Positions 8,381 to 18,902 are shown, counted from the stretch's first letter. The stretch is 64,000 nucleotides of DNA from Alkalihalobacterium chitinilyticum (GCF_029028005.1 NZ_JAOTPO010000003.1:248001-312000), one strand, 5' to 3'. Notes: generated from the letters alone by a model not told the origin. Program-made: numbers and translations.

Positions 8381-9775
8381 CTATAAAATGTATTGGCTTA
8401 AATCTCTATTTTTTGCGATTGTTGCTAACTTTTCTTCAACATAAGCTGGTGTTATCACAATCTCTTCTAATGTTATATCAGGTGCTTCAAATGATAAATC
8501 TTCAAGCAATTTTTCTAATAGCGTATGCAATCTCCTCGCCCCGATATTTTCTGTATCTTGATTTACATCTGTTGCAATTGTCGCAATCTTATGAATAGCT
8601 TCGTCAGAAAATTTGACTTTTATACCTTCTGTTTCTAATAAGGCTGTATATTGTTTAATCAAAGCATTATCCGGCTCGACTAAAATGCGAACAAAATCAT
8701 CAATTGATAAATTAGAAAGCTCCACTCGTATTGGGAATCGCCCTTGTAGTTCAGGAATTAAATCTGATGGCTTTGCCATATGAAAAGCACCTGCACCTAC
8801 AAATAAAATATGATCAGTTTTTACAGGTCCATACTTCGTTACAATTGTGGAACCCTCTACAATTGGTAAAATATCGCGTTGCACACCTTCTCTTGAAACA
8901 TCGGCACTATTTTGACTTTTACCTGCAATTTTATCAATCTCATCAATAAAGATAATACCCAATTGTTCAGCTTTTGAAACAGCTTCTTGATTGACTTCAT
9001 CCATATCAATAAGCTTTTGCGCTTCTTCTTCGGTTAGATATTTGCGTGCTTCCCGGACCGTAATTCGACGCTTTTTCTTTTTCTTTGGCATCATATTTCC
9101 TAACATGTCTTGCATATTAATGCCCATTTGCTCCATGCCTGACCCTTGAAACATATCAAAAAATCCGGATGTTTGTTCTTCCACATCAATCGTAACAATA
9201 TGGTCTTCAAGTTCACCGAGAGCTAATTTGTGTGCAGTTTGACGTCTTTTTTGTTGAACATCTTGGCTTTCGTTTGCGTCCGACGTTTCTTGAACAGGTT
9301 GTCCTTGATTTCCAAATAGCATTTCAAGTGGATTTTTATACTGCGTTTGTTTTTTAGCTGACGGTACAAGTAAGTCAACAATTCTTTGATTGGCTTGATC
9401 CTCAGCCTTATCACGAACGCTGTTCATCTTCTCTTCCTTCACGATACGGATCGAAGTGTCGACCAAATCACGAACCATCGACTCTACATCTCGGCCTACA
9501 TATCCGACTTCTGTAAATTTAGTCGCTTCCACCTTTACAAAAGGAGCTCCGACTAATTTGGCAAGTCTTCGAGCAATTTCTGTTTTACCTACACCAGTAG
9601 GACCAATCATCAAGATGTTTTTAGGCGTTACTTCATCCCGAAGCTTTTCATCGAGTAAACTGCGACGATAGCGGTTTCTAAGAGCTACAGCTACAGATTT
9701 TTTCGCAGACTCTTGACCTACAATGTATTGGTCTAGACGTTCAACAATTTGTCTTGGCGTTAAGTTATTTTGCAT
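8381..9775 (-). CDS. hslU: ATP-dependent protease ATPase subunit HslU (ClpY)
   Basis: 464 residues of an AAA+ unfoldase that feeds substrates to HslV. Walker A GPTGVGKT is at residues 58-65, Walker B is the IIFIDEID segment, and the protein ends in DLSQYIL, the tail that docks into HslV. An in-frame TTG at 9796 would extend the protein by seven residues. The ATG at 9775 is preferred because GGAGG lies 8 bp upstream and [12 protein letters not shown] fits the family N-terminus. A lysine-rich KKKKKRR patch lies in the I domain. Confidence 0.96.
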   Translation of the reverse strand: MQNNLTPRQIVERLDQYIVGQESAKKSVAVALRNRYRRSLLDEKLRDEVTPKNILMIGPTGVGKTEIARRLAKLVGAPFVKVEATKFTEVGYVGRDVESMVRDLVDTSIRIVKEEKMNSVRDKAEDQANQRIVDLLVPSAKKQTQYKNPLEMLFGNQGQPVQETSDANESQDVQQKRRQTAHKLALGELEDHIVTIDVEEQTSGFFDMFQGSGMEQMGINMQDMLGNMMPKKKKKRRITVREARKYLTEEEAQKLIDMDEVNQEAVSKAEQLGIIFIDEIDKIAGKSQNSADVSREGVQRDILPIVEGSTIVTKYGPVKTDHILFVGAGAFHMAKPSDLIPELQGRFPIRVELSNLSIDDFVRILVEPDNALIKQYTALLETEGIKVKFSDEAIHKIATIATDVNQDTENIGARRLHTLLEKLLEDLSFEAPDITLEEIVITPAYVEEKLATIAKNRDLSQYIL

Positions 9776-9802
9776 CTCAACATCCTCCGCTCTCAAAAGT
9801 TT

Positions 9803-10348
9803 TTATAACTCTTCGATGACAATCTGTTTATTCGTGTATACACAAATATCGCCAGCAGTTTCTAGTGCAGCCATTGCAATTTCTTTTGCAGAAAGATGGG
9901 GTGCGTGTTTTTTTAATGCACGACCTGCAGAAAGCGCATAATTACCTCCTGAACCGATAGAAAGTATACCGTCATCTGGTTCAATTACTTCACCGGTTCC
10001 AGATACGAGTAATAAATGTTCTTTATTCATGACGATCAGCATTGCCTCTAGTCTTCGCAGAACTTTATCACTTCGCCACTCCTTTGCCAGTTCAACTGAA
10101 GCCCTTTGTAAGTTACCATTGTACTCTTCTAAGCGGCCCTCAAATTTTTCAAAAAGAGTAAAAGCATCTGCTACAGAGCCCGCAAAGCCAGCGATTACTT
10201 TGCCTTGATAGATTTTCCTCACTTTTTTTGCGGTATGTTTCATAACTACAGCATTACCAAACGTTACCTGCCCGTCACCTGTCATGGCACATTGCCCGTT
10301 ATGCTGGATAGCGAAGATCGTTGTTGCATGAAAGTTTGCTTCTGACAT
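9803..10348 (-). CDS. hslV: ATP-dependent protease proteolytic subunit HslV (ClpQ)
   Basis: 181 residues, an Ntn-hydrolase proteasome-like subunit. The start is the ATG at 10348, preceded by AGAGGGGGG, giving [13 protein letters not shown]. An upstream in-frame start would add 11 unsupported residues. Most HslV proteins use an N-terminal Thr exposed after Met removal. B. subtilis ClpQ instead keeps a short extension and has been described as an N-terminal serine protease. This protein has the same layout, with Ser2 ahead of the Thr9-Thr10 pair. The conserved GDGQVTFG and [14 protein letters not shown] motifs are present. Confidence 0.96.
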   Translation of the reverse strand: MSEANFHATTIFAIQHNGQCAMTGDGQVTFGNAVVMKHTAKKVRKIYQGKVIAGFAGSVADAFTLFEKFEGRLEEYNGNLQRASVELAKEWRSDKVLRRLEAMLIVMNKEHLLLVSGTGEVIEPDDGILSIGSGGNYALSAGRALKKHAPHLSAKEIAMAALETAGDICVYTNKQIVIEEL

Positions 10349-10436
10349 ATTGAACCCCCCTCTTAATGATAAGTAAAACAAAGTTGAAAACGTTGGTGCT
10401 CACTCTTGCATCTGCATATATGAAAACTAGGTATCT

Positions 10437-11348
10437 TTATGCTCTTGGATGGTGTTTCATATATACATCTTTTAATCGATCCTTTGTTACGTGCGTATAT
10501 ATCTGGGTTGACGATAAATGTGAATGACCTAATAATTCCTGAACTACTCGTAAGTCGGCACCATTATTTAACAAATGAGTTGCAAATGTATGACGCAACT
10601 TATGCGGACTCATATGCATTGTTAATGATGCTTTTTCAATACGTTTTTTTAGAATCTCTCGAACACTTCTATCCGTTAGTGGTCCCCCGCGAAAGTTTAG
10701 AAACAATGCAGGATGTGGACCCGTTTTTGACTTCCCTATGAGTTGAGTTCGGGCATCGTCAATATAGTTCTGCAGTGCATCTAATGCATAGCTTCCTACT
10801 GGTACATAACGTTCTTTTTTACCTTTACCAATAACAAAGACAGTACCTATTGAAAAATCAATGTCCTCTAATTTCAATTGACAGCATTCACTCACTCGCA
10901 GACCCGAAGAATATAATAACTCTAGTATTGCTTTATCACGTTGATCGAGGACATTTTCTTCATCAAACGAAGAAAATAGCTGTTCAACTTCTTGTTCATA
11001 CATAAAGGTGGGCAAACGTTTTCCTATCTTAGGAATATGAGTCGCAGCGAATGGGTTCTCATTCACTTTTCCTTCTCTTAATAAAAATCGATAAAGACTA
11101 CGCAAAGCCGAAATTCTCCGAGCAATTGAAGTTCGGGCATATTGTTTATCGTAAAGAGTTGTTAAATAGTGCCTTACAGTATGATAAGTAACAGTCAAAA
11201 ACTCTTCAATATTATTTTCTTTCATATGTTTCAAAAAATCATCAATATCAAGTAAATAATTATCAATCGTGTGCTTTGAGCAATTTTTCTCAACTTGTAA
11301 ATAAAAGACAAAATCATCAATTAACATTCGGTTGGATGTATCTTCCAT
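10437..11348 (-). CDS. xerC: tyrosine recombinase XerC (CodV)
   Basis: A 303-residue site-specific recombinase. The N-terminal SAM-like DNA-binding domain spans about residues 5-90. The catalytic set is complete: R151 (SSGLRVSE), K175, H249 and R252 (HKLRHTFATHL), H275 (LLGHSHL) and Y284 as nucleophile. XerC works with XerD to resolve chromosome dimers at dif. It occupies the codV position ahead of hslV. AGGTG precedes the ATG at 11348. A hairpin between trmFO and this gene may reduce read-through. Confidence 0.95.
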   Translation of the reverse strand: MEDTSNRMLIDDFVFYLQVEKNCSKHTIDNYLLDIDDFLKHMKENNIEEFLTVTYHTVRHYLTTLYDKQYARTSIARRISALRSLYRFLLREGKVNENPFAATHIPKIGKRLPTFMYEQEVEQLFSSFDEENVLDQRDKAILELLYSSGLRVSECCQLKLEDIDFSIGTVFVIGKGKKERYVPVGSYALDALQNYIDDARTQLIGKSKTGPHPALFLNFRGGPLTDRSVREILKKRIEKASLTMHMSPHKLRHTFATHLLNNGADLRVVQELLGHSHLSSTQIYTHVTKDRLKDVYMKHHPRA

Positions 11349-11360
11349 AGTAACACCTCA

Positions 11361-11397
11361 CAAAAGCTACTAAATTGTACCACAACTTAGTAGCTCA
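11361..11397 (-). terminator. hairpin between trmFO and xerC
   Basis: AGCTACTAA (11365-11373) pairs perfectly with TTAGTAGCT (11387-11395). On the minus strand the stem is followed only by TTTTG, so it is a weak terminator or attenuator, placed just ahead of the xerC ribosome binding site. Confidence 0.55.
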
Positions 11398-11408
11398 TTC
11401 AAGGAAAT

Positions 11409-12716
11409 TTACATTTTTTTCACAAAATTCTGAATTGTTTCAATTGCTCGGTTAGCAAGGGTCTCATTTCGTTCTTTTTTATTCTTAATTCTTTGGTCCA
11501 ATGGCTTTAACAATCCAAAGTTAGCATTCATTGGTTGAAAGTTTTTTGGATTTGCTGTTGTGATGTATTGTGCCATACTTCCGATAGCTGTTTCCTCAGG
11601 AAAAACGGCTAATTCTTTTTTCTTAACATACCTCGCTGCGTTAATTCCTGCAATTAGTCCAGAAGCAGCTGACTCTACATAGCCTTCAACACCTGTAATT
11701 TGACCAGCAAAGAAAAGATCATCTCTTTCCTTGAATTGATATGTAGGTTTTAGCACTTTTGGAGAATTAATAAACGTATTACGATGCATGACACCGTAAC
11801 GAACAATTTCAGCGTTCTCAAGACCAGGTATGAGCTTTAATACTTCCTTTTGCGGACCCCACTTTAAATGCGTTTGGAAACCAACAATATTGTACAATGT
11901 TCCAGATTGATTGTCTTGTCTTAGTTGAATTACTGCATACGGCCTTTTACCTGTTTCAGGGTGTTCAAGCCCAACTGGCTTCAATGGTCCGAATAACATT
12001 GTTTTTTTGCCGCGTTGTGCCATTACTTCAATTGGCATACACCCTTCAAAGAAAATTTCTTTCTCAAACTCTTTTAAAGGTACAGTTTCCGCGCTTATTA
12101 AGGCCTCATAAAAGCGATCAAACTCTTCTTCTGTCATTGGGCAATTTAAATAAGCTGCTTCTCCTTTATCATACCGAGATTTTAAGTACACCTTATTCAT
12201 ATCAATAGAGTCTTTTTCGATTATAGGAGCAGCTGCATCGTAAAAGTATAGATATTCTTCTCCAGTTAATTCTTTTAACTGCTGCGAAAGACTTTCAGAT
12301 GTTAATGGGCCTGTAGCAATAATCGTTGGCCCCTCAGGAATATCACTCACTTCTTCATTCATGACGGTAACCAGTGGATGATTACGTACTCTGCTCGTTA
12401 CACTATCTGCAAATTCATGACGGTCTACTGCTAAGGCCCCGCCTGCAGGAACGGAACAATCGTCCGCTGAAGAAATTATCACAGAATTTAATATGCGCAT
12501 TTCTTCTTTTAAGACTCCAACTGCATTTGTAAGTGTATTTGCTCGCAAAGAATTACTGCAAACGAGTTCAGCAAATTTATCAGTATGATGAGCAGGTGTC
12601 TGCTTTACTGGGCGCATTTCATAAAGATGGACTGGAATTCCACGGTTAGCTATTTGCCAAGCAGCTTCACTTCCTGCCAGCCCTGCGCCGATCACGTTAA
12701 TATGTATACTGTCCAA
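11409..12716 (-). CDS. trmFO: folate- and FAD-dependent tRNA (uracil-54-C5) methyltransferase TrmFO
   Basis: 435 residues. It forms ribothymidine at position 54 of tRNA using methylenetetrahydrofolate and FADH2. The FAD dinucleotide-binding motif GAGLAGSEA begins at residue 10, the CSNSLRAN segment contains the conserved Cys, and the C-terminal [19 protein letters not shown] motif binds FAD. The start is a TTG at 12716 with GGAGGG 8 bp upstream; no in-frame ATG nearby fits. A promoter is visible at 12909-12937. It lies between topA and xerC as in B. subtilis. Confidence 0.95.
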   Translation of the reverse strand: MDSIHINVIGAGLAGSEAAWQIANRGIPVHLYEMRPVKQTPAHHTDKFAELVCSNSLRANTLTNAVGVLKEEMRILNSVIISSADDCSVPAGGALAVDRHEFADSVTSRVRNHPLVTVMNEEVSDIPEGPTIIATGPLTSESLSQQLKELTGEEYLYFYDAAAPIIEKDSIDMNKVYLKSRYDKGEAAYLNCPMTEEEFDRFYEALISAETVPLKEFEKEIFFEGCMPIEVMAQRGKKTMLFGPLKPVGLEHPETGKRPYAVIQLRQDNQSGTLYNIVGFQTHLKWGPQKEVLKLIPGLENAEIVRYGVMHRNTFINSPKVLKPTYQFKERDDLFFAGQITGVEGYVESAASGLIAGINAARYVKKKELAVFPEETAIGSMAQYITTANPKNFQPMNANFGLLKPLDQRIKNKKERNETLANRAIETIQNFVKKM

Positions 12717-12908
12717 GATTTAAACCCTCCGTACCAAATTGAAAGCTTCATTGTAAAGTCTAGTATTCGTTCTATAGGGCGATTCATATGTCCTATTACA
12801 ATATTCGGCTTCTCTTCTGAGATACTACTATACTGTGCCTTAAGTATAAGCCCGAATCACCCTATTCATACCATCCGTGTTTACGATTAGAGAAGTCAGA
12901 CCTCTAAT

Positions 12909-12937
12909 ATAATATACTAACACTTCAATTCTTTCAA
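12909..12937 (-). promoter_or_regulatory. sigma-A type promoter for trmFO
   Basis: On the minus strand TTGAAA, 17 bp, then TATTAT. It lies about 195 bp upstream of the trmFO start, inside the 230-bp gap after topA, leaving a long untranslated leader in which I recognise no riboswitch. Confidence 0.5.
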
Positions 12938-12946
12938 TTCATTTCA

Positions 12947-15019
12947 CTAATTTGTCTCTTCTTTGTAATCACATGATGTACATTGTACATGCACGCCTTT
13001 TTTCGTTTTCTTTTCAACAAGCATGTGCTCACATTTCGGGCACTTTCTTGCAATTGGTTTATCCCAAGAAACGAATTCACATTCTGGAAAACGGTCGCAC
13101 CCGTAAAAGATTCTTCGCTTTTTACTTTTACGCTCTACAATATTTCCTTCATGACAAGATGGACACTTCACACCTATATCTTTTACGATCGCTTTTGTAT
13201 TACGGCATTCCGGGAAGTTAGAACAAGCCATAAATTTTCCAAAGCGCCCCATTTTATAAACCATTTCATGCCCACACTTTTCACAATCTTCTCCAGCGGG
13301 TTCGTCTTTAATCTCAACTTCTTTCATTTCTTCTTCGGCATGCTTTACTTGCTTTTCAAACCCTTTATAAAAACCATCTATGACACGAATCCAATTTTCT
13401 TTCCCATCTTCAATTGCATCTAGGTCATTTTCCATCTTAGCTGTGAAGTCTACATTCAATATATCAGGGAAAAACTCATGGATTAACTCAATCACGATTT
13501 CACCTAATTCAGTCGGTACAAAGCGCTTTTCATCAAGAGCCACATACCCTCTACGCTGAATCGTATCCAGGGTTGGTGCAAATGTAGATGGTCTGCCAAT
13601 TCCTAGTTCTTCAAGTGTTTTTACAAGCCTAGCTTCTGAATATCTAGGTGGTGGTTGTGTAAAGTGTTGGTGAGGTGTGATCTCTTCTTTCTTTACGCTT
13701 TTACCTTCTTCTAGGTTTGGCAAGAATTTGTCTTCTTCATTTTTCCCATCATCATTGCCCTCAATATAAACTTTCATAAAACCGGCAAATTTTACTTTTG
13801 AGCCCGTTGCTCTAAAAATTACATCTTCGTTTTTTAAATCAACAGTCATCGTATCCATAATAGCCGGTGCCATTTCGCTGGCTACTAGGCGATCCCAGAT
13901 GAGCTTGTAAAGGCGAAACTGATCTCGTGACAAGTAGCTTTTTACTGTTTTGGGATCTTTATATACTGAAGTCGGTCTAATTGCTTCATGGGCATCCTGT
14001 GCTTTCTTATCTTGCTTAACTGTTCTCTCACCTTGACGTGTATATTCTTTTCCGTAGGTCTCTTCGATATAAGACTTTACTTCCTGCTTTGCCGTTTCTG
14101 ATATACGAGTAGAATCGGTACGCATATATGTAATTAAACCTACCGTTCCTTCTTTTCCAAGATCAATTCCTTCATATAATTGTTGGGCAAGCATCATCGT
14201 TTTCTTCGCACGGAAATTTAATTTTCGTGCAGCCTCTTGTTGTAAAGATGATGTTGTAAATGGAGCAACAGGATTTCGTTTTCTTTCTTTCTTCTTAACA
14301 GAGTCAACTATAAAACTGTTACCCTTAAGCTTCCCAAGAACATCATTTACTTCGGCTTCTGTTTTTAATTCTACTTTCTTCGATCCAATCCCATAAAACT
14401 TTGCCTCAAATTGATCGTCTTCCATAGAGAATGATGCTTGAATGCTCCAATACTCTTCTGGCACAAATGCCTTTATTTCATTTTCCCGGTCGATAATCAT
14501 TTTAACAGCAACCGATTGTACTCTTCCCGCACTTAAGCCTTTTTTTACTTTCTTCCATAATATAGGGCTAATATTATATCCGACTAGACGATCGAGAATT
14601 CGCCTTGCTTGCTGCGAATCAACTAGATCCATATTAATACATCGCGGTTCTTTAAAAGCATCTTTAATGGCTTGTTTTGTAATCTCATTAAATACGACTC
14701 GGCAATCTGAAGTCTCATCAATATCTAGACTGTGTGCTAAGTGCCAAGCTATCGCTTCACCTTCGCGATCCGGGTCAGCTGCGAGATAAATTTTCTTTAC
14801 CTTTTTAGCTGCTGCTTTTAATTCCTTTAATACAGGTCCTTTTCCACGTATAGTTATATATTTAGGATTGAAGCCCTCTTCTACGTCTACTCCCATTTGA
14901 CTTTTTGGTAAATCTCTTACATGTCCCATGGACGCTTTAACTGTGTATTTCTTACCTAAGTATTTACCAATCGTCTTGGCTTTTGCGGGAGATTCAACTA
15001 TTACTAAATAATCAGCCAT
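12947..15019 (-). CDS. topA: DNA topoisomerase I
   Basis: 690-residue type IA topoisomerase that relaxes negative supercoils. The TOPRIM domain shows E9 and the DPDREGE triad at 82-88. The active-site tyrosine is Y298 in the [12 protein letters not shown] motif. Three C-terminal zinc ribbons of the four-Cys type follow (from [16 protein letters not shown] and CPKCEHML), as in other Bacillus TopA. GGGGGAGG precedes the ATG. A promoter is visible at 15062-15091. Confidence 0.97.
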   Translation of the reverse strand: MADYLVIVESPAKAKTIGKYLGKKYTVKASMGHVRDLPKSQMGVDVEEGFNPKYITIRGKGPVLKELKAAAKKVKKIYLAADPDREGEAIAWHLAHSLDIDETSDCRVVFNEITKQAIKDAFKEPRCINMDLVDSQQARRILDRLVGYNISPILWKKVKKGLSAGRVQSVAVKMIIDRENEIKAFVPEEYWSIQASFSMEDDQFEAKFYGIGSKKVELKTEAEVNDVLGKLKGNSFIVDSVKKKERKRNPVAPFTTSSLQQEAARKLNFRAKKTMMLAQQLYEGIDLGKEGTVGLITYMRTDSTRISETAKQEVKSYIEETYGKEYTRQGERTVKQDKKAQDAHEAIRPTSVYKDPKTVKSYLSRDQFRLYKLIWDRLVASEMAPAIMDTMTVDLKNEDVIFRATGSKVKFAGFMKVYIEGNDDGKNEEDKFLPNLEEGKSVKKEEITPHQHFTQPPPRYSEARLVKTLEELGIGRPSTFAPTLDTIQRRGYVALDEKRFVPTELGEIVIELIHEFFPDILNVDFTAKMENDLDAIEDGKENWIRVIDGFYKGFEKQVKHAEEEMKEVEIKDEPAGEDCEKCGHEMVYKMGRFGKFMACSNFPECRNTKAIVKDIGVKCPSCHEGNIVERKSKKRRIFYGCDRFPECEFVSWDKPIARKCPKCEHMLVEKKTKKGVHVQCTSCDYKEETN

Positions 15020-15061
15020 GTTCGTTTCCTCCCCCTTTGAGGATTAATATAAATCTTCCCT

Positions 15062-15091
15062 ATTATTAAATACATTTTTAGCATTTGTCAA
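15062..15091 (-). promoter_or_regulatory. sigma-A type promoter for topA
   Basis: On the minus strand a perfect TTGACA is followed after 18 bp by AATAAT. It lies in the 119-bp gap between dprA and topA, about 40 bp upstream of the start codon. Confidence 0.5.
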
Positions 15092-15138
15092 ACATTACTT
15101 ATAAAATAATTTGAAATATAGATCAATTTTACCCAAAT

Positions 15139-16014
15139 TTAACAAGATAATTCAGTTAAAATATCACTAGAATTGAGCACAAGCTTTGCTCCATTTTGAA
15201 TTAGAGAATTCGTTCCCGTTGAGCGTTCTTCTAAAATTGAACCAGGTACCGCGAAAACCTCTCTTCCTTGTTCTAGTCCTTGATCAGCCGTTATTAGTGC
15301 CCCGCTTTTCTCTTTTGCTTCTACGACTAATATACCTTGACTTAGACCGCTAATAATTCGATTTCTTTCAGGAAACTGCCATCTTTGTGGTTTTTGGTGG
15401 GGAGGGTATTCAGAAACTAATAATTGTTCTTTAGACATACATTGTGCTAGAGGTAAATTTTTTCTCGGGTATATGTGCAAAAGACCAGATCCCAGAACAC
15501 CGATTGTTTTTCCTTTTAACTTCATCGTTAATTCATGTGCTTTCGTATCAATTCCTTCTGCAAGTCCACTCACAATCGTCCAACCGTCGTTAATAATAGG
15601 GGGCAGAAGTTTATCTATACTTTTCAATCCAAGTTGTGATGGGAATCTCGTACCGACAACGGCGAGTGTCTGAGCAGATTTTAGGAGGTTCATGTCGCCT
15701 TTACAATAAAGTACCCATGGTGGATCATATGTGTTTAATAAAAGGGGAGGATATAAAGTATCAAAAGGCGTAATTGGAGTGATTTGATGAAGTGAAAGTT
15801 CCTTAATGATCTTATCGATATTCAGGTGATGAACGTCAAAGTAAAAAGCGTTTGCGTGATTTTCTTTCATACGAAAATGATGAATGAGGTCAGTCGGATT
15901 GTACTTATAAATTCCATCTAACGTAGGATCGTGTTGAATGAAAGAATAGATTGTTTTCCAACCTGCACCTCTACAGTGTGTAAAGTGAATTAACCTTCTT
16001 TTTATAATGTCCAT
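15139..16014 (-). CDS. dprA: DNA-processing protein DprA (Smf)
   Basis: 291 residues. It loads RecA on incoming single-stranded DNA during natural transformation. The N-terminal part is a SAM-like helical region. The Rossmann-like DprA domain starts near residue 105 with LAVVGTRFPSQLG, the GLAEGIDTKAHE and GVLGSGL motifs line the fold, and the SGLSQGILVVEAKEKSGALIT segment is typical. The ATG at 16014 has AGGTG upstream. It lies between sucD, with a terminator in between, and topA. Confidence 0.93.
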   Translation of the reverse strand: MDIIKRRLIHFTHCRGAGWKTIYSFIQHDPTLDGIYKYNPTDLIHHFRMKENHANAFYFDVHHLNIDKIIKELSLHQITPITPFDTLYPPLLLNTYDPPWVLYCKGDMNLLKSAQTLAVVGTRFPSQLGLKSIDKLLPPIINDGWTIVSGLAEGIDTKAHELTMKLKGKTIGVLGSGLLHIYPRKNLPLAQCMSKEQLLVSEYPPHQKPQRWQFPERNRIISGLSQGILVVEAKEKSGALITADQGLEQGREVFAVPGSILEERSTGTNSLIQNGAKLVLNSSDILTELSC

Positions 16015-16046
16015 TGGATCACCTATATTCGTATAAATTTGAATAC

Positions 16047-16090
16047 AGAAAAGAGGCTGACCAATATAAACATGTGTCAGCCTCTTATGA
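16047..16090 (-). terminator. terminator after sucD (GAGGCTGAC hairpin family)
   Basis: AAGAGGCTGAC (16051-16061) pairs perfectly with GTCAGCCTCTT (16076-16086), followed on the minus strand by TTTTCTG. The stem sequence recurs at other intergenic hairpins in this window. Confidence 0.85.
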
Positions 16091-16093
16091 TTA

Positions 16094-17002
16094 TTAATTT
16101 TTATGAGTAATACACTTTTCTAGAAGTCCTTGTTCTTTAAGAACAGAGATTAACGTTTCACCCATAACAGATGGAGTTTCTGCTACTTTAATACCGCAGC
16201 TTTCCATTGTTTTAATCTTTTCAGCAGCAGTACCTTTACCACCAGAGATAATAGCACCAGCATGCCCCATACGTTTGCCTGGAGGTGCTGTTTGTCCGCC
16301 AATGAAACCTACAACAGGCTTAGTCATATTAGCTTTAACCCACTCAGCAGCTTCTTCTTCTGCAGTTCCACCGATTTCACCAATCATAATAACTGCATAA
16401 GTGTCTGGGTCTTCGTTAAATAAGTTTAATACATCGATAAAGTCTGTTCCATTAACAGGGTCTCCACCGATACCAACAGCTGTAGATTGACCAATTCCAT
16501 TAGTTGAAAGTTGGTGAACAGCTTCATATGTTAATGTACCAGAACGAGATACTACACCTACGTGACCTTTGTTATGAATATAACCTGGCATAATACCAAT
16601 TTTACATTCTTCTGGAGTAATAACACCAGGGCAGTTTGGTCCAACTAGACGAGTTTTCTTACCTTCCATGTAACGTTTAACTTTAATCATATCGTTTACA
16701 GGAATTCCTTCAGTGATACAAATTGCTAAATCAAGCTCTGCATCTACAGCTTCCATGATCGCATCTGCAGCAAATGCAGGTGGTACATAAATAACTGTTG
16801 CGTTAGCGCCTGTTGCTTTAACTGCTTGTTCCACTGTATCAAATACAGGAACACCTTCGATTTCAGTTCCACCTTTACCTGGTGTAACTCCACCTACAAT
16901 GTTTGTACCATATTCAATCGCTTGCTGCGTATGGAATAAACCAGTAGCACCAGTAATCCCTTGTACAATTACTTTTGTATCTTTATTAATAAGGATACTC
17001 AT
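16094..17002 (-). CDS. sucD: succinate-CoA ligase (ADP-forming) subunit alpha
   Basis: 302 residues. It forms succinate, CoA and a nucleoside triphosphate in the TCA cycle together with SucC. The CoA-binding Rossmann domain opens with [13 protein letters not shown]. The phosphorylated histidine is H247 in [14 protein letters not shown]. Length and motif order are standard. It starts 18 bp after sucC, with GTGGAGA ahead of the ATG, and the unit ends at a terminator just downstream. Confidence 0.97.
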   Translation of the reverse strand: MSILINKDTKVIVQGITGATGLFHTQQAIEYGTNIVGGVTPGKGGTEIEGVPVFDTVEQAVKATGANATVIYVPPAFAADAIMEAVDAELDLAICITEGIPVNDMIKVKRYMEGKKTRLVGPNCPGVITPEECKIGIMPGYIHNKGHVGVVSRSGTLTYEAVHQLSTNGIGQSTAVGIGGDPVNGTDFIDVLNLFNEDPDTYAVIMIGEIGGTAEEEAAEWVKANMTKPVVGFIGGQTAPPGKRMGHAGAIISGGKGTAAEKIKTMESCGIKVAETPSVMGETLISVLKEQGLLEKCITHKN

Positions 17003-17020
17003 TCTCCACGTCCCGCCTTT

Positions 17021-18181
17021 CTATTTCACTAGAGATACGATTTTTTGTGCACCATCAGCCATAGAGTCAGCTGAAGTGATGTTTAAACCAGACTCTTCAA
17101 GAATTTTCTTACCTTTATCAACGTTTGTTCCTTCAAGACGAACAACAAGCGGTAATTCTAAACCTACTTGTTTTGTAGCTTCTACTACACCTTGTGCAAT
17201 GATGTCACACTTCATAATTCCACCGAAAATATTAACGAAAATTCCTTTAACATTTTGGTCTGAAAGGATGATCTTAAATGCTTCTGTAACTTTCTCAGCA
17301 GTAGCACCGCCCCCAACATCAAGGAAGTTAGCAGGGTCACCATTGTAGTGCTTAATGATATCCATCGTTGCCATAGCAAGTCCAGCACCATTAACCATAC
17401 AACCGATATTACCATCTAACGCGATATAGCTAAGGTCATATTTAGAAGCTTCGATCTCTTTAACATCTTCCTCGTCTAAGTCACGATATTCTAAAATATC
17501 CTTTTGACGATATAATGCATTTGAGTCAAAGTTTAATTTCGCATCAAGTGCCATTACTTTACCGTCTCCAGTAGTAACAAGCGGGTTGATTTCTGCGATT
17601 GAGCAATCTTTATCAGCGAATACTTGATATAAGCCCATCATAAATTTAACAGCTTGATTTACTAACTCTTTAGGGATATTGATATTAAATGCTAATCTAC
17701 GAGCTTGGAATCCTTGTAAACCTACAGCAGGATCAATATACTCTTTAAAGATTTTTTCTGGAGTTGCTTCAGCAACTTCTTCGATTTCAGTTCCGCCTTC
17801 TTCAGAAGCCATCATAGCGATGCGAGAAGTTGCACGATCTAATACAAGACCAACATAATATTCTTTTTGAATATCGCAACCTTCTTCGATAAGTAAGCGC
17901 TTTACTTCTTTACCTTCGGGACCAGTTTGGTGAGTAACTAAAACTTTCCCTAAAATATCTTGTGCGTATGTACGAACCTCATCAAGATTTTTAGCAACCT
18001 TGACACCGCCAGCTTTACCACGGCCACCAGCATGGATTTGTGCTTTAACAACACAAACGCTAGAACCTAATTCTTTTGCAGCTTCTACTGCTTCTTCTAC
18101 AGAAAAAGCCACTTTTCCGTTTGGCACTGCCACTCCGTACTTACGAAGAAGCTCTTTACCTTGATACTCGTGGATATTCAT
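17021..18181 (-). CDS. sucC: succinate-CoA ligase (ADP-forming) subunit beta
   Basis: 386 residues, the ATP-grasp subunit of succinyl-CoA synthetase. The N-terminal [17 protein letters not shown] is highly conserved, [16 protein letters not shown] carries the nucleotide-binding glycines, and [10 protein letters not shown] holds the metal ligands. The C-terminal flavodoxin-like half contains [27 protein letters not shown] precedes the ATG. First gene of the sucCD operon; its probable promoter is at 18244-18272. Confidence 0.97.
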   Translation of the reverse strand: MNIHEYQGKELLRKYGVAVPNGKVAFSVEEAVEAAKELGSSVCVVKAQIHAGGRGKAGGVKVAKNLDEVRTYAQDILGKVLVTHQTGPEGKEVKRLLIEEGCDIQKEYYVGLVLDRATSRIAMMASEEGGTEIEEVAEATPEKIFKEYIDPAVGLQGFQARRLAFNINIPKELVNQAVKFMMGLYQVFADKDCSIAEINPLVTTGDGKVMALDAKLNFDSNALYRQKDILEYRDLDEEDVKEIEASKYDLSYIALDGNIGCMVNGAGLAMATMDIIKHYNGDPANFLDVGGGATAEKVTEAFKIILSDQNVKGIFVNIFGGIMKCDIIAQGVVEATKQVGLELPLVVRLEGTNVDKGKKILEESGLNITSADSMADGAQKIVSLVK

Positions 18182-18243
18182 TCTCTCTCCATCCTCCTAT
18201 CAATTGTATCCATATTAAAGGACATAGAATAATTAGTCTGTCC

Positions 18244-18272
18244 AATACAGATATTTCGTGATGAATTGTCAA
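18244..18272 (-). promoter_or_regulatory. probable promoter of sucCD
   Basis: A perfect TTGACA on the minus strand is followed after 17 bp by TGTATT (4 of 6 to the -10 consensus). It lies about 65 bp upstream of sucC. I see no obvious CcpA cre site. Confidence 0.45.
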
Positions 18273-18301
18273 ATTCCTTTTTTATTTTAACACTTTTTAA
18301 A

Positions 18302-18332
18302 ATTTTTTGGAGGGGTTTCCCCTCCAAATTTT
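18302..18332 (-). terminator. hairpin after the DUF3905-like gene
   Basis: GGAGGGG (18309-18315) pairs with CCCCTCC (18319-18325) around a 3-base loop, extended by three A/T pairs. The tail is mixed A and T rather than a clean T run, but the placement between this unit and sucC fits termination. Confidence 0.6.
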
Positions 18333-18353
18333 AATAAATTAGACACATTTTCT

Positions 18354-18653
18354 TCATTTTTCACTCTTATTCGCGTCTTTTCCTGTTTTTTTCTCTGTTT
18401 TTGGTCTCGTTCCTGTTAAGCCATCATTACCATAGCTTACATTAATGGACGGATGCATGAACATAGCTCCAGGCGGAGTCATTTTTTCTTCTACTACTTC
18501 ACATTCTGTTGGATCAGCAAACCCATTATTTTCAATAGGGGCATTCTCTTCTTGGACCCAATGATCGCCTGACATTTGGGCAGGATCAATATTTTCATCC
18601 CAATAATCCAATGGCGTTTTTGGGTTAGGGTTAAATTCTCTGTCCTTCCCCAT
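18354..18653 (-). CDS. DUF3905-like small acidic protein in a sporulation-type unit
   Basis: 99 residues, hydrophilic and acidic, rich in Pro, Asn and Glu, with no membrane segment. The core (DYWDENIDPAQMSGDHWV, followed by a conserved-looking FMHPSINVSYGNDG) resembles from memory the DUF3905 family of spore formers; I could not search for this. Its ATG overlaps the TAA stop of the upstream SASP-like gene by one base, so the two are translationally coupled and share a predicted sigma-G promoter. A forespore role is therefore inferred, while the molecular function is unknown. The C-terminus is a lysine-rich tail. Confidence 0.7.
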   Translation of the reverse strand: MGKDREFNPNPKTPLDYWDENIDPAQMSGDHWVQEENAPIENNGFADPTECEVVEEKMTPPGAMFMHPSINVSYGNDGLTGTRPKTEKKTGKDANKSEK

Positions 18654-18838
18654 TACTCACAATCCTCCATACTATTAGTTTCCTCTGTCTTGTCCAACAC
18701 TTTTCTTGTCATACTTCGGCTGACTGCATCCATCTCTTGAACACTTCGATGAACTCCAAATTCCATGGCTATTTCTTCACGGTAACTCTCTAACATTTGC
18801 TCACATTCAGGAACGACTAACAAATTCCTTTTGGACAT
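18653..18838 (-). CDS. divergent alpha/beta-type small acid-soluble spore protein
   Basis: 61 residues from the ATG at 18838, which has AAAGGAG 7 bp upstream; a longer in-frame reading to 18877 lacks this support. The protein matches the alpha/beta SASP pattern: an N-terminal NLLVVPE block, then EEIAMEFGV at about 21-29, which corresponds to the germination-protease site (E-I-A followed by S-E-F-G-V in classical SASPs). The second conserved half (GGEITKRLV) is degenerate here (SRSMTRKVLDK). SASPs coat and protect spore DNA. It is shorter and more acidic at its end than SspA/B. A near-consensus sigma-G promoter lies upstream. Confidence 0.8.
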   Translation of the reverse strand: MSKRNLLVVPECEQMLESYREEIAMEFGVHRSVQEMDAVSRSMTRKVLDKTEETNSMEDCE

Positions 18839-18865
18839 CGTATCACTCCTTTCATTATCTCCACA

Positions 18866-18894
18866 TAGTATGTCCAACGTGTATTAAACCATGA
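18866..18894 (-). promoter_or_regulatory. predicted sigma-G (forespore) promoter
   Basis: On the minus strand TCATG (18890-18894) is followed after 17 bp by CATACTA (18866-18872). The -10 is a perfect match to the sigma-G pattern CATnHTA and the -35 matches the last four positions of gHATR. It lies 28 bp upstream of the SASP-like start, right after the ylqH terminator. Confidence 0.7.
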
Positions 18895-18902
18895 GAATTT
18901 CC

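Noticed and set aside
12717-12946. Riboswitch or T-box in the long leader of trmFO
   Set aside because: No T-box sequence, conserved aptamer core or terminator hairpin could be recognised.
12983-13423. 146-codon plus-strand open frame
   Set aside because: Antisense to the zinc-ribbon end of topA; Phe-rich translation mirrors Lys/Glu codons on the other strand.
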